The notes beneath the pieces are model-generated. The model saw only the letters and a list, made by a program, of their open reading frames with translations. It made no database searches and was not told the DNA's origin. DNA of 48,424 nt from assembly GCA_040219085.1 (NCBI GenBank), contig JAVJTC010000035.1:1-48424 (forward strand). Reading direction: 5' to 3'. The DNA comes from Acidimicrobiales bacterium (lineage in GTDB: Bacteria > Actinomycetota > Acidimicrobiia > Acidimicrobiales > JAVJTC01). The stretch's first letter is position 1, and every line of letters starts with the position of its first letter. Both the position numbers and the translations under genes were made by a program. This document shows, in pieces, positions 24,203 to 32,811 of this stretch.

Positions 24203-25081
24203 TCAGGCGCGTCCCGTCGTCGCCCAGCGGCGTGTGAGGCGGTCGCCAACCACCCCGAAGAGTGCGAACAGTGCCACGCCCAGCGCCGACGCGGCGAAGA
24301 TGGAGGCGTAGATCTGCGGGCCCTGTCCGCGCGATGCCGAGCTCTGGTTGATGAGTACCCCGATGCCCTTCGCGTCGCCCGCCTGGAAGAAGAACTCGCC
24401 GACGACGGCTCCGACAACGGCGAGACCCGCCGCTATCCGGAACCCCGTGAACATGGCGGGGACGGCCGCAGGGAGATCCAGCTTCACGAGACGGGTGACC
24501 CGCCCGGCGCCGTGGAGCCTGAAGAGATCGCGCATGGACGGCTCGACGGACTTCAGCCCGAACAGGGTGTTGGCGATGATCGGGAAGATCGAGATGAGAA
24601 TCGTGACGATCACCCGGGAGCGGAACTCGAAACCCCACCACAGTCCGATCAGTGGCGTGACGGCGATCACGGGAACCGTCTGCAGGGCGACGGCGTAGGG
24701 GAACAACGTGCGTTCGATCCAGCTCGCCTGGTTCATCAGGACCGCGAGTGCGATGCCGAGCGCGATCGAGATGGACAGCCCGACGACGGTCACCCAGGTC
24801 GTGGCCCAGAGGTTGTCGACGATCTCCGAGAAGCGATCCCAGTCGAAGACGGCCCTGTCGACGACGACGTGGGGCTCGGGAAGAACGAAGCGGGACTCGG
24901 CGGGGATCAGGGCGTTCGCGACGAGATACCAGAGCCCGACGAACGCAGCTGCAACGACGAGCGGTGGTCCGACCACCCTCGCACCACGATCGACCCAGGT
25001 CCCGGACCGGCCCTGCCTCGAACCGGCCGGTTCCGGATCAGAGTCCGGTGCCGCCACGGCGCTCGTCGGTGCCTGCGTCAT
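24203..25081 (-). CDS. NitT/TauT-type ABC transporter permease (2)
   Basis: A 292-residue permease related to the one at 21975: shared FPIIANTLFGLKS, a LHGAGRVTRLVKLDLPAAVPAMFTGFRIAAGLAVVGAVVGEF loop and an equivalent LPEPHVVV motif. A basic, Pro/Ala-rich cytoplasmic N-terminus of about 45 residues precedes the first membrane segment, longer than in permease 1. The start is taken as ATG at 25081 (MTQAP); an upstream in-frame start adds 12 residues. It precedes the binding protein and permease 1 on the same strand, with a 148-base gap that suggests two transcription units. The two permeases probably form one heterodimeric channel. Confidence 0.87.
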   Translation of the reverse strand: MTQAPTSAVAAPDSDPEPAGSRQGRSGTWVDRGARVVGPPLVVAAAFVGLWYLVANALIPAESRFVLPEPHVVVDRAVFDWDRFSEIVDNLWATTWVTVVGLSISIALGIALAVLMNQASWIERTLFPYAVALQTVPVIAVTPLIGLWWGFEFRSRVIVTILISIFPIIANTLFGLKSVEPSMRDLFRLHGAGRVTRLVKLDLPAAVPAMFTGFRIAAGLAVVGAVVGEFFFQAGDAKGIGVLINQSSASRGQGPQIYASIFAASALGVALFALFGVVGDRLTRRWATTGRA

Positions 25082-25141
25082 CGCCCTCAAGCTTGCCACG
25101 CGCCGGGGCCCGGCCAACGGGGCCCGGCCAGCTTCGCCCGA

Positions 25142-25756
25142 TCAGTCGTCGCGGTGGACGGGTTCGGTCGCAGCCCTGTCGACCCGAGCCTTCGCGTCGG
25201 ACTTCGGCCGGTCGAGCATCAACTCGAACGCCTTCTTGTAGGCCAGGATCGCCTCGCGGAAGTCGGCGTCGGTGGCCTCTTCGGCCTCGTCAGTCTCGAC
25301 CGCCACGAACAGTTCGTGTGCGCGGCGCACAGCGACGCTCGTATCGCCGTCTTCGAGAGCGATCGCGGAGAACCGATCCTCGATCGAGCCGACGGGATAG
25401 TTCCGCGCCCGCATCACGTCGGCGACCAGGATGTCCGCTCGGCGGAGCGCATCGGTCGGCGCGTCGAGAAAGTCGTGTTGGATCGACTCCCACGTCTCGG
25501 TGAAGGCCTGCCGATCGTCGGGCCCGATCCGATCCGTCTTCACGTCGGTGAGACGCTCGTGACGGTGACGAAGCTGCTCGAGGGCCTTCTTCTCGCCGAT
25601 CTCGTCGACCAGGCGGTCGTATTCGGAGCCGAATCTGTTGCGTGCGGTGGCCCGCTCCGAACTGCGTCGGGCCCTGTGACGCCCGTACGCCACGCCCAGG
25701 ATCGACAGCACGAGCGCCGCCCCTACGGCAACCACGACATACACCCATGGATCCAT
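25142..25756 (-). CDS. Membrane-anchored protein of unknown function
   Basis: A 204-residue protein with an N-terminal membrane segment (VYVVVAVGAALVLSILGVAYG) followed by a basic, Arg-rich helix and a cytoplasmic, charged, mainly helical domain. RFGSEYDRLVDEIGEKKALEQLRHRHERL followed by W-x-SIQHDFLDAPTDALRRADILVADVMRARNYPV resembles a family seen in many actinobacteria, there often annotated only as secreted or membrane protein. It has no assigned role. It lies between the ABC permease and the disulfide oxidoreductase on the same strand, 60 bases from the former. The left edge is 3' of the ABC cluster, so linkage to transport is not established. Confidence 0.65.
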   Translation of the reverse strand: MDPWVYVVVAVGAALVLSILGVAYGRHRARRSSERATARNRFGSEYDRLVDEIGEKKALEQLRHRHERLTDVKTDRIGPDDRQAFTETWESIQHDFLDAPTDALRRADILVADVMRARNYPVGSIEDRFSAIALEDGDTSVAVRRAHELFVAVETDEAEEATDADFREAILAYKKAFELMLDRPKSDAKARVDRAATEPVHRDD

Positions 25757-25861
25757 CTCGGCTCCGGTCCGATCTCTAGTCAGTCTTCTTTCCTGTCTGG
25801 GCGGTACCCACTCCAGCCATACGCGAAACCGCCGGGGGCACGGCGGGCAGGCGTGGAGCAG

Positions 25862-27247
25862 TCAGAGTCCCCTGATCTCCTCGAGGAGCCGAAGCCAGAC
25901 CTCGCTCATGGTGGGGAAGGAGGGCACCGCGTGCCACAGCCGTTTGACGGGCACTTCGCCGACGATTGCGATCGTCGCCGAATGGAGCACCTCTCCGACG
26001 TCATGCCCGACGAAGCTCGCGCCCACGACCACGTCGCGGACCTCGTCGATCACGAGCGACGCCCGACCGGCGGTCTGCGCCGCGAGCGACGCGGCGGCGA
26101 CCGACGACATCTCGACGGTGACGACCCGCAACGAGTCGTCACCGTCGGCGTCCGTCTCGGACCTTCCGACGGCGGCGATCTGGGGATCGGTGAACACCAC
26201 CTGCGGCACGGCCGTCCCGTCGGCCCAGGCCGCGGTGTCGTGCCCGGCGACGGTATCGCCGACACAGCGGGCCTGGTACTTGCCCTGATGGGTCAACAGA
26301 GCCCTACCGTTCACATCTCCGGCGGCGAACAGCCAGCCACCCGCGACGCCGCGGACGCGCAGGCGGTCGTCGACCTCGATCGGTCCGCCCGGGGTGAGTC
26401 CGACGGTGTCGAGGCCGATGTCGTCGGTGTTGAACCGACGCCCTGTCGCCACCATCAACCGGTCCGCCTCGATCAGCGAACCGTCGCTGAGCGTCACCGT
26501 CACGGTCGCGCCGTGGCGCTGGACGGCGCGGGCCTCCACCCCGGTCCGGACCGTGATGCCGTCGGCGTCCAGGGCATCAGCGAGAACCCCCGCGACAGCG
26601 ACCGAGAAGTTGGTCAGGATGCGTTCCTCACTCTCGACGATGGTCACGGTCGCGCCCAGGCGGCTGAACGCCTGCGCGAGTTCGCACCCGACCACCCCGC
26701 CACCGACGATGAGCAGTCTCCCGGGGATCTCCCCGGTGGTCGTCGCCTCGCGATTGGTCCACACGTCGACGGCGTCGATCCCGTCGATCGGCGGCACCAA
26801 CGGGCGGGACCCGGTGGCGATCACGACCCCGCGGCGGGCGGCGAGCTGACGAATCGAATCGTCACCGGACCTGACATCCACCCGCCTCTCACCGGCCAAC
26901 GAACCCCGACCCCGGATCAGCACCGCACCGATCGACTCGACCCATTCGACCTGGGACGCGTCGTCGAGCTCGCTGATGATGTCGTCCCGACGAGCCAGAA
27001 CGGCGTCGACGTCGATCGACCGTGACACCGCTGCGTCCGCTCCGGCCAGACGGTCGGCTGCAGCAACCGCGTGGACGGGGCCGAGCAGCGCCTTCGACGG
27101 CATGCACGCCCAGTACGAACACTCGCCTCCCACAAGATCCGACTCGACGATCGCGACCGACAACCCGTTGTCTCGGGCGTACCCCGCCACGTTCGTTCCC
27201 GTGGACCCCGCCCCGATCACCACGACATCGAATGATTCTGCGTTCAC
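25862..27247 (-). CDS. FAD-dependent pyridine nucleotide-disulfide oxidoreductase
   Basis: A 461-residue enzyme with two Rossmann folds (VVVIGAGSTGTNVAGYARDNG for FAD; LLIVGGGVVGCELAQAFSRLG for NAD(P)H), an FAD closing motif GVAGGWLFAAGDVNGRALLTHQGKYQA, and an N-terminal redox block GGECSYWACMPSKALL. The two Cys are separated by four residues, as in dihydrolipoamide dehydrogenase, mercuric and mycothione reductases, but the flanking residues are of a distinct actinobacterial branch. The C-terminal HAVPSFPTMSEVWLRLLE corresponds to the usual HxHPT-x-SE interface, giving the second His position as Val. GTG at 27247 has TACGGT eight bases upstream. Together with mshC it could act on disulfides, but no specific substrate can be given. 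Confidence 0.83.
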   Translation of the reverse strand: MNAESFDVVVIGAGSTGTNVAGYARDNGLSVAIVESDLVGGECSYWACMPSKALLGPVHAVAAADRLAGADAAVSRSIDVDAVLARRDDIISELDDASQVEWVESIGAVLIRGRGSLAGERRVDVRSGDDSIRQLAARRGVVIATGSRPLVPPIDGIDAVDVWTNREATTTGEIPGRLLIVGGGVVGCELAQAFSRLGATVTIVESEERILTNFSVAVAGVLADALDADGITVRTGVEARAVQRHGATVTVTLSDGSLIEADRLMVATGRRFNTDDIGLDTVGLTPGGPIEVDDRLRVRGVAGGWLFAAGDVNGRALLTHQGKYQARCVGDTVAGHDTAAWADGTAVPQVVFTDPQIAAVGRSETDADGDDSLRVVTVEMSSVAAASLAAQTAGRASLVIDEVRDVVVGASFVGHDVGEVLHSATIAIVGEVPVKRLWHAVPSFPTMSEVWLRLLEEIRGL

Positions 27248-27255
27248 GGACCGTC

Positions 27256-27261
27256 ACCGTA
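27256..27261 (-). promoter_or_regulatory. -10 box, leaderless type, for the disulfide oxidoreductase
   Basis: On the minus strand TACGGT lies 8 bases before the GTG at 27247. Confidence 0.35.
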
Positions 27262-27281
27262 GGGCATCGTCCGCCGGCCTC

Positions 27282-27296
27282 GGCTGTGGCACAGCC
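27282..27296. promoter_or_regulatory. Perfect 15-base dyad in a divergent promoter region
   Basis: GGCTGTG-G-CACAGCC has perfect 7-base arms around one centre base. It sits in the 69-base gap between the divergent disulfide-oxidoreductase and ABC-ATPase genes, just upstream of the plus-strand -10 at 27304. That is where a repressor controlling import and the joined LLM gene would be expected. Confidence 0.45.
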
Positions 27297-27303
27297 CGGC
27301 AAC

Positions 27304-27309
27304 TAACCT
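27304..27309 (+). promoter_or_regulatory. -10 box, leaderless type, for the ABC ATPase gene
   Basis: TAACCT lies 7 bases before the ATG at 27317, with no Shine-Dalgarno sequence. Confidence 0.45.
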
Positions 27310-27316
27310 GCGGCGG

Positions 27317-28135
27317 ATGAACGAGCCCGCGGACGCGCCGACGGGGGCCGGCCCCGCCACCGGATCCGCCACCGTGGTCGAGGCTCACGGCGACCCGATC
27401 CTGTCGTTCGACGAGGTCGCCAAGACGTTCCCGGACGGAACCCACGCTCTCGACCGGGTGTCGCTGACGGTTCGGCGCGGCGAGTTCGTCTCGATCGTCG
27501 GACCGTCCGGCTGCGGAAAGTCGACTCTGCTGAGACTCGCCGCGGGACTCGACGAACCCACATCGGGCAGCGTCGAAGTGGGGCGCGGCGATCTCGGCTA
27601 CATCTTCCAGGACGCCACGCTGATGCCGTGGCGCACGGTGCTGTCCAACGTCGAGTTGCTCGGGGAACTCGACGGCCTCCCACGCCACGTTCGCCGTGAG
27701 CTCGCCCGCGACGCCATACAGACGGTTGGTCTGGAGGGATTCGAGAACCACTACCCGAAGGCGCTGTCGGGCGGCATGCGCATGCGGGTGTCCATCGCCC
27801 GGAGCCTGACCCTCAATCCGTCGGTCTTCCTGTTCGACGAACCGTTCGGCGCGCTCGACGAGATCACCCGGGAGCGACTCAACGAGGAGACACTGCGGCT
27901 GTTCCTCTCCGAGCGCTTCGCGGGCCTGTTCATCACGCACTCGATCTACGAGGCCGTGTTCCTGTCCACCCGTGTGCTCGTCATGTCACCGCGGCCGGGC
28001 CGCATCGTCGCCGAGTTCGACGTGCCCTTCGGCTACCCCCGCCCGCCGGAGCTCCGCTTCGGGGCGGACTTCGCCGAGCTCACAGGAGCCGTGTCCGGCG
28101 CATTGCGGGGTTCGTTCCCCGAGGAGGGTCCATGA
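27317..28135 (+). CDS. NitT/TauT-type ABC transporter ATPase
   Basis: A 272-residue ATPase with all motifs: Walker A GPSGCGKST (about residues 62-70), Q-loop YIFQDATLMPW, signature LSGGMRMRVSIARSL, Walker B VFLFDEPFGALDE and H-loop FITHSIYEAVFL. The MPWRTVLSNVELLGELDG segment and the C-terminal DVPFGYPRPPELR place it with SsuB/TauB/NrtD-type importers, which use the two permeases and NMT1-like binding protein found at 21975-25081 on the opposite strand. It overlaps the next LLM gene by four bases (ATGA), so that enzyme and the transporter ATPase are made together. This coupling suggests that the LLM enzyme acts on the imported compound; this is inference. Confidence 0.9.
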   Translation: MNEPADAPTGAGPATGSATVVEAHGDPILSFDEVAKTFPDGTHALDRVSLTVRRGEFVSIVGPSGCGKSTLLRLAAGLDEPTSGSVEVGRGDLGYIFQDATLMPWRTVLSNVELLGELDGLPRHVRRELARDAIQTVGLEGFENHYPKALSGGMRMRVSIARSLTLNPSVFLFDEPFGALDEITRERLNEETLRLFLSERFAGLFITHSIYEAVFLSTRVLVMSPRPGRIVAEFDVPFGYPRPPELRFGADFAELTGAVSGALRGSFPEEGP

Positions 28136-29289
28136 CCATGCAGACCGGCGTCTTCTTCTTCGGTGGTGTCGAGATGGACGACGCGGGCGCCGGGCCGCCC
28201 GCACCGACCGACCGCCGCTACACGCAGAAGGAGATGTGGCACGCCGCCGAGCGGATGCTCGACATGGGCGTACGCGCCGACCAGCTCGGCTACGACTCGT
28301 TCTGGCTGACCGAGCACCACTTCCAGCACGAGGGCTACGAGGTCCTGCCGAACTGTCTGCTGTTCGGCGCGGTCCTCGCGGAGCGGACCGAACGGATCAG
28401 GATCGGGGCGATGTTCAACATCGTCCCGCAGTGGCATCCGCTGCGCTTCGCCGAGGACTTCGCGACGATGCACAACCTCTCGGGCGGCCGGGGCATCCTC
28501 GGCGTCGGTCGCGGCACCGTGCCCCGCGAGGCCCAGGCGCTCGGGACCGTCATCGGCAGCTACGACAACCCCGACAAGGCCGACGCGGACCGCATCAACC
28601 GCCAGACCTTCGCCGAGTCGGTCGACGTCATCCTGGCGGCTCTCGACAACGAGACGTTCTCGTACTCGGGGGAGATCTTCACCTTCCCGCCGCCGGGCAT
28701 CCCCGACCGGGGCGGATTCGTCGAGACGCTGACCCTCGTTCCCCGCCCGCTGTACCCCTACGAGGTCTGGCAGCCCATCACCTCGCCCCCCACGCTCGAG
28801 GCGGTCCCCGCCCGGGGCTTCGGTGGCGTGTTCTGGTTGCGCAACCACCTGTTCGTCAAGGAGTGGTGGGAGCGATTCGCCGAGATCTGGGAGGACACCC
28901 ACGGCTCACCCCTCGCCGCGGGCGAGAAGCGCAACCTGTGCCTCAACGTGCGGATCGAGGACACCCACGAGAAGGCCTGGGATACCGCCCGCGACGGCCA
29001 CGACGAGTTCTGGAAGTTCCTCGGCCCCTACGGCTGGAGCCGCGGGTACATGGGCGCCGACGGCAACCCGGCTGAGCCGGGGCTCATCCCGACGCTCGAG
29101 GAGTCCGTCGAGAACCGGACATGGGCGATCGGCTCGCCCGCGGAGGTGGCCGAACAGATTGCCCACTACCGGGATCTGCTGGGCGGAATGAACCACCTCA
29201 CCCTGTTCCCGAACTTCCCCGGGGACACCTACGAGAAGTCCGAGGAGCAGATGCAGCGCTACGCCGAGGAGGTCATGCCGCTGCTGTAG
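28132..29289 (+). CDS. LLM-class flavin-dependent monooxygenase
   Basis: A 385-residue luciferase-like protein, longer than the other two. It has DSFWLTEHHFQHEGYEVLPN, RIRIGAMFNIVPQWHPLRFAEDFATMHNLSGGRGILGVGRGTVPREA, and an insertion around QPITSPPTLEAVPARGFGGVFW. The EHHF and GGR-x-ILGVGRG motifs are typical of FMN-dependent alkane/bacterial-luciferase-type monooxygenases and suggest FMNH2/O2 chemistry. The ATG at 28132 overlaps the ABC ATPase stop, so this is an importer-linked oxygenase, reminiscent of RutA- or SsuD-type systems, where an LLM enzyme attacks an imported N- or S-compound. It ends 17 bases into the convergent PLP-enzyme gene. Confidence 0.86.
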   Translation: MTMQTGVFFFGGVEMDDAGAGPPAPTDRRYTQKEMWHAAERMLDMGVRADQLGYDSFWLTEHHFQHEGYEVLPNCLLFGAVLAERTERIRIGAMFNIVPQWHPLRFAEDFATMHNLSGGRGILGVGRGTVPREAQALGTVIGSYDNPDKADADRINRQTFAESVDVILAALDNETFSYSGEIFTFPPPGIPDRGGFVETLTLVPRPLYPYEVWQPITSPPTLEAVPARGFGGVFWLRNHLFVKEWWERFAEIWEDTHGSPLAAGEKRNLCLNVRIEDTHEKAWDTARDGHDEFWKFLGPYGWSRGYMGADGNPAEPGLIPTLEESVENRTWAIGSPAEVAEQIAHYRDLLGGMNHLTLFPNFPGDTYEKSEEQMQRYAEEVMPLL

Positions 29290-30526
29290 GCGCGGGGCCG
29301 AAGTCACGACCCGTGAACAACACGGTTGCGGTCTCGCCGTCATGCGTGCCGCCCCGCTCGACCAGCGTGCACAGGCCGGCGTAGCCCGCCGTCCCCGTGG
29401 CGGACACCGCGATGTCGGTGACCGTCCGGGCGTGACGGTGAGCGTGGACGATGGCGGCCTCGGGCGCGGTGACGGGGAAGCCGTCGGTCAGGTACATCGA
29501 CCACACGACGGGGATCCAGTCGTGGGTGACGTCGTCGAGGATGCCCGTCGCCGCGCTGTGGGGATCGTCCCAGGCCCACATGAAGCGGTCGGGTTGGGCG
29601 ATCGCCGCCGCCACGGCGTGCTCGGCATCCCCCACCCCGGCGAGCAGGTCCCACGCCCGCACGAGCGGCGCACACCCTTCGGCCTGGACCGCGTGGAAGC
29701 GGGGCAGATCTTCGATGAGCCCTGAGCCATGAGCGTCGACCAGACCCTGGACACAGCTTGCGGCGAGCGCCCCGCCGCCGATCTGCACGAAGAGGTGGTC
29801 CGGCACCGACCCCGCGTCGGCGAAGGCCTCGGCGAGTTCCCAGCCGATGGTCTTGCCGCCGTCGATCGTCCAGGGGTTCTCGGTCGCCTGGACCCCGAAG
29901 GCGACCGACCCTGCGTCCACCGCATCACGGAATCGGGCGAACGTCGGGTCACCGACCTCGCCGGGGCGACGTCCACAGACATGGATGCGCGCCCCGAGAT
30001 CGTCGAGGCGGGCGACGACGGCCTCGTCGGCCCAGACCGGGATGTACACGTCGAGCGGGCGCCCGGCCGCCCGGGCCACCACGGCGGCTCCCACCGCAGC
30101 GTTGCCACAGCTGGCTATAGCGAGACGGCGACCTGGATCGACGTCGTCGACCGCGAGTCGCAGTGCCAGACCCATGAGGTGCCGTGCCTTGTGGGACGCG
30201 GAGACGTTGTGGGTCTCGTCCTTCACCGAGACGGTCACACCCCCATGGTCCAGGCCGGGCTGGGCGCCGAACGGGGTGACGGCGAAGCCGGCGCCGTCCA
30301 CCCCGGCTATCGCTGCTTCGATCCGTGCGACGGCGTCGAGGTAGCGGGCGTCGTCCCAACCCTCGCTCAACGCGTGCTGATGGGTCCACGACAGACGCCG
30401 GTAGCGGACGAAGGGGTCGTCGCTGGACTCGTCGATCTCGAAGAGCCCCGGCGTGGGCGAGCCGAGCCAACCGTGGTCGCGCCCGAGGTGTCGGGCGACA
30501 CCCTCGCGGCCGACCACGGGGCTCAT
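29273..30526 (-). CDS. Fold-type-II PLP enzyme (threonine synthase/dehydratase-like)
   Basis: A 417-residue protein of the cysteine synthase/threonine synthase superfamily. The PLP lysine is in NVSASHKARHL, with the phosphate loop ASCGNAAVGAA about 30 residues later and a Gly-rich FVQIGGGALAASCVQG in the C-terminal half. An N-terminal SPTPGLFEIDESSDD segment and WTHQHALSEGW precede. It most likely performs beta-elimination, dehydration or replacement on an amino acid, but the substrate is unknown. The start ATG at 30526 overlaps the stop of the upstream PLP gene, so the two form a heteromer candidate or successive pathway steps. I rejected an earlier in-frame start because it runs into the upstream gene. 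Confidence 0.82.
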   Translation of the reverse strand: MSPVVGREGVARHLGRDHGWLGSPTPGLFEIDESSDDPFVRYRRLSWTHQHALSEGWDDARYLDAVARIEAAIAGVDGAGFAVTPFGAQPGLDHGGVTVSVKDETHNVSASHKARHLMGLALRLAVDDVDPGRRLAIASCGNAAVGAAVVARAAGRPLDVYIPVWADEAVVARLDDLGARIHVCGRRPGEVGDPTFARFRDAVDAGSVAFGVQATENPWTIDGGKTIGWELAEAFADAGSVPDHLFVQIGGGALAASCVQGLVDAHGSGLIEDLPRFHAVQAEGCAPLVRAWDLLAGVGDAEHAVAAAIAQPDRFMWAWDDPHSAATGILDDVTHDWIPVVWSMYLTDGFPVTAPEAAIVHAHRHARTVTDIAVSATGTAGYAGLCTLVERGGTHDGETATVLFTGRDFGPAPTAAA

Positions 30527-32028
30527 GCGATCGTCGCCCCCGTGCGGGCGTTGAAGTCGTCGATCATCGCGTCCCACGTCGGGACGAGTCCGTGCAGTCG
30601 CTTCCAGAACGCCTGGTCACGGCGGGCCTCGAAGTCCTCGAGAGACACACCCTGCTGTTCGACCCAGGTGTAGTAGCCGAGGTTGAAGATCCGGCGGCGC
30701 CCGACGTCGTCGAGCACCTCGACGTCGGAGGTGTCGGCGCCGTCGAGATGCTCTTCGACCGCCCGGGTGACGTGCGCGTCGTCGAGGTGACCGTCGAAGC
30801 GCGAGGGGATGAGCTTGGCCCGTTCGGACTCGTAGAGGTCCGCCCCGTCGGTGGCCACCGTGACGATCACGTCGTCCGCACCCAGGCCGAGCGTCTTGGA
30901 CGTCTTGATGGCAGCCAGCAGGTTGCACAGGCTCGAGAAGCCGAAGTGCGGGAACGTGGCGATGACGTCGCCGGCGACCCCGCGCTCCGCGAACAGCCGC
31001 CTGCCGGTGTCGGTGTCGAGCGCCAGGTACAGCTCGTCGGTGGCGCGGTCCGAGACGGCGATGGCGAGGTCGGTGTTCATCACGTTGTGGATCAGCGGGA
31101 TGTGCTTGTCGCCGATCCCCTGGATGTTGTGTTCGCCGAAGCCGTTGTAGAGCATCGTCGGGCACTCGAGCGCCTCGACCGCGACGATGCGGGCGTTGTA
31201 GTCGTGCTTGAGTCGGTCACCGGCGCCGAGCGTGCCGGCCGAGCCCGACGCCGACACGAACGCCGCGAGGTGCGCGTCGGGGTTCGCCGCCCGGTACGTC
31301 TCGAAGACGTGGCCGAGCGCCCTTCCGGTGACCTCGTAGTGGCCGATGTGGTTCGCGAACTCCGAGAACTGGTTCAAGATGACGTTGGCGGGTTCCTTGG
31401 CCAGTTCGTGGCAGGCGTCGTAGATCTCCTTGACATTCGACTCCGAGCCAGGAGTGCGGACGATGTCGCCGGGGTCGGTTGTCCAGCGCTCCAACCACTC
31501 GAAGCGTTCCCGGCTCATGTTCTCCGGGAGGACCGCTGCTCCGCGGCAGTCCATGATCTTGCTGATGGCCACGCCGCCGCGGGCGTAGTTGCCGGTGGAG
31601 GGCCAGATTGCGACGTTGCGGGTGGGGTCGAACTGGCCGGTGACGAGGCGGGCGACGAGACACGAGTAGGCCGCGAGGACCTTGTGGGCGGTGATCATCG
31701 GGAACCGGTCGCCGAAAGCGAGGATGATCGGCGACGGGACGCCGCTCAGCTCGGGGCCGATGACGACGTGTTCGGGGACGGCGCCGAAGCTGGTCTGGTC
31801 AGCGAGGCGGTTGTACCAGTGGACACGCCACAGGTTGCGGGCGTCGGCCGCGTTGTGGTCGATGTCGCCGAGCACGGCACGGGCCGCGTCCGGGATGGTC
31901 GACGGGTCGGCGAGCTGGGCGAAGGTCGGCAGGACGATGTTGCGCTCGGCGAACCGTTCGATCGCGTTCGTGAGCGAGGTCTCGTCGACGACGTCGGTGG
32001 CGAGGGCCCCGTACACGGTCGATGTCAC
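30523..32028 (-). CDS. Fold-type-II PLP enzyme, large
   Basis: A 501-residue fold-type-II PLP enzyme. The Schiff-base lysine is in FPMITAHKVLAAYSCL and the phosphate loop, 27 residues on, reads PSTGNYARGG, corresponding to the TSGNTG loop of cysteine synthase. SASGSAGTLGAGDRLKHDY is the later Gly-rich site. N- and C-terminal extensions (about 110 and 120 residues) distinguish it from simple cysteine synthases. I know similar proteins only as uncharacterised PLP-dependent enzymes. The start is uncertain: GTG at 32028 gives VTSTVYG, while an earlier GTG at 32088 would add 20 basic and hydrophobic residues. The first has neither a ribosome site nor a -10 that I can see. It overlaps the following PLP gene by four bases. 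Confidence 0.8.
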   Translation of the reverse strand: MTSTVYGALATDVVDETSLTNAIERFAERNIVLPTFAQLADPSTIPDAARAVLGDIDHNAADARNLWRVHWYNRLADQTSFGAVPEHVVIGPELSGVPSPIILAFGDRFPMITAHKVLAAYSCLVARLVTGQFDPTRNVAIWPSTGNYARGGVAISKIMDCRGAAVLPENMSRERFEWLERWTTDPGDIVRTPGSESNVKEIYDACHELAKEPANVILNQFSEFANHIGHYEVTGRALGHVFETYRAANPDAHLAAFVSASGSAGTLGAGDRLKHDYNARIVAVEALECPTMLYNGFGEHNIQGIGDKHIPLIHNVMNTDLAIAVSDRATDELYLALDTDTGRRLFAERGVAGDVIATFPHFGFSSLCNLLAAIKTSKTLGLGADDVIVTVATDGADLYESERAKLIPSRFDGHLDDAHVTRAVEEHLDGADTSDVEVLDDVGRRRIFNLGYYTWVEQQGVSLEDFEARRDQAFWKRLHGLVPTWDAMIDDFNARTGATIA

Positions 32029-32122
32029 ATGCCAAGCCAACCCCGAACCGGCGGCCTTGGCAACCCGAACGAGCCTTCTGAGCCACACCGGGTTCGGCCC
32101 GATCGCTCCCGGCCGGCGCTGG

Positions 32123-32500
32123 TCACGGGTGGATCAGTTCGACGTGCCGCCCTGAGGTTGCCACGAGGCGTTCGAGGTGGTCGTGGTCCCCGGTGACGAT
32201 CTCGTCTCCGTCCTGTGCAAGCAACGCGACGGCAGCGTCGATCACATCAGCGAGGCCTGCGGCACCCAACAGCTGCCCGGCGGCTCGTCCCAGGGCCTCG
32301 TCGAGCGGGCGGACATCCATGCCCGCCAACGCCTGGGACAGGCGGGCCTGACGCGACCCCTCACGCCATACCTGCCCGACGACACCTGCATGGGTGAGGG
32401 GCAGGTCGCCTCCGATCTGGGCAGCCTTCAGACGGATCCACATCGCACGCTCGTTGCGTTCCAACGCGACCAGCGCCGCGCTGTCGAGCACGACGGTCAC
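32123..32500 (-). CDS. PIN-domain toxin (VapC-like)
   Basis: A 125-residue PIN-domain ribonuclease with the first catalytic Asp in VVLDSAALVALERNE, a conserved mid Asp in LADVIDAAVALLA and the C-terminal TGDHDHLERL that completes the acidic site. VapC-type proteins cleave RNA, often tRNA. The start overlaps the antitoxin stop by four bases (ATGA), the usual order antitoxin-toxin. Length is close to the family norm. The neighbours are the PLP operon on one side and GDT1 on the other, so the module lies at a boundary between unrelated blocks. Confidence 0.85.
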   Translation of the reverse strand: MTVVLDSAALVALERNERAMWIRLKAAQIGGDLPLTHAGVVGQVWREGSRQARLSQALAGMDVRPLDEALGRAAGQLLGAAGLADVIDAAVALLAQDGDEIVTGDHDHLERLVATSGRHVELIHP

Positions 32501-32799
32501 GCTGACTCCGCCTTACGCCCGGAGGGCTGACGCTGACCGCGGACGATCGTCGCTTTCTCGCGGTCGCTGCGTGTCTGCGCGGCGATCTCCTCGCCGGTGA
32601 TTGCTCCGAACTCGCTCTCGAAGTCGGCGACGGCGGCTGCGAGGACGGCCAACTTGCGATCAAGTCGGATCTTGTCCTCGAGCGCAGCGCTCACCCATCC
32701 ACTGACGGACTCCGCTGCACCAGACGCGACGGCCTCCTGGCCTGCCTCGACCAGCTCCGGATCGACTGTCACGGTCAACCTCTGCTTCCTCGTGCTCAT
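32497..32799 (-). CDS. Antitoxin of the PIN-domain module
   Basis: A 100-residue protein starting MSTRKQRLTVTVDPELVEAGQEAVASGAAESVSGWVSAAL, where the basic N-terminal strand and following helices are typical of ribbon-helix-helix antitoxins. The C-terminal part is charged and helical, ending in a basic tail, and would wrap the toxin. The minus-strand TACCAT six bases before the ATG suggests a leaderless start. An ATCGCGAT palindrome overlaps the start region and might be the autoregulatory site. Confidence 0.82.
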   Translation of the reverse strand: MSTRKQRLTVTVDPELVEAGQEAVASGAAESVSGWVSAALEDKIRLDRKLAVLAAAVADFESEFGAITGEEIAAQTRSDREKATIVRGQRQPSGRKAESA

Positions 32800-32805
32800 A
32801 TCGCG

Positions 32806-32811
32806 ATGGTA
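32806..32811 (-). promoter_or_regulatory. -10 box, leaderless type, for the PIN module
   Basis: On the minus strand TACCAT lies 6 bases before the ATG at 32799. A lower-GC stretch lies just upstream. Confidence 0.35.
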
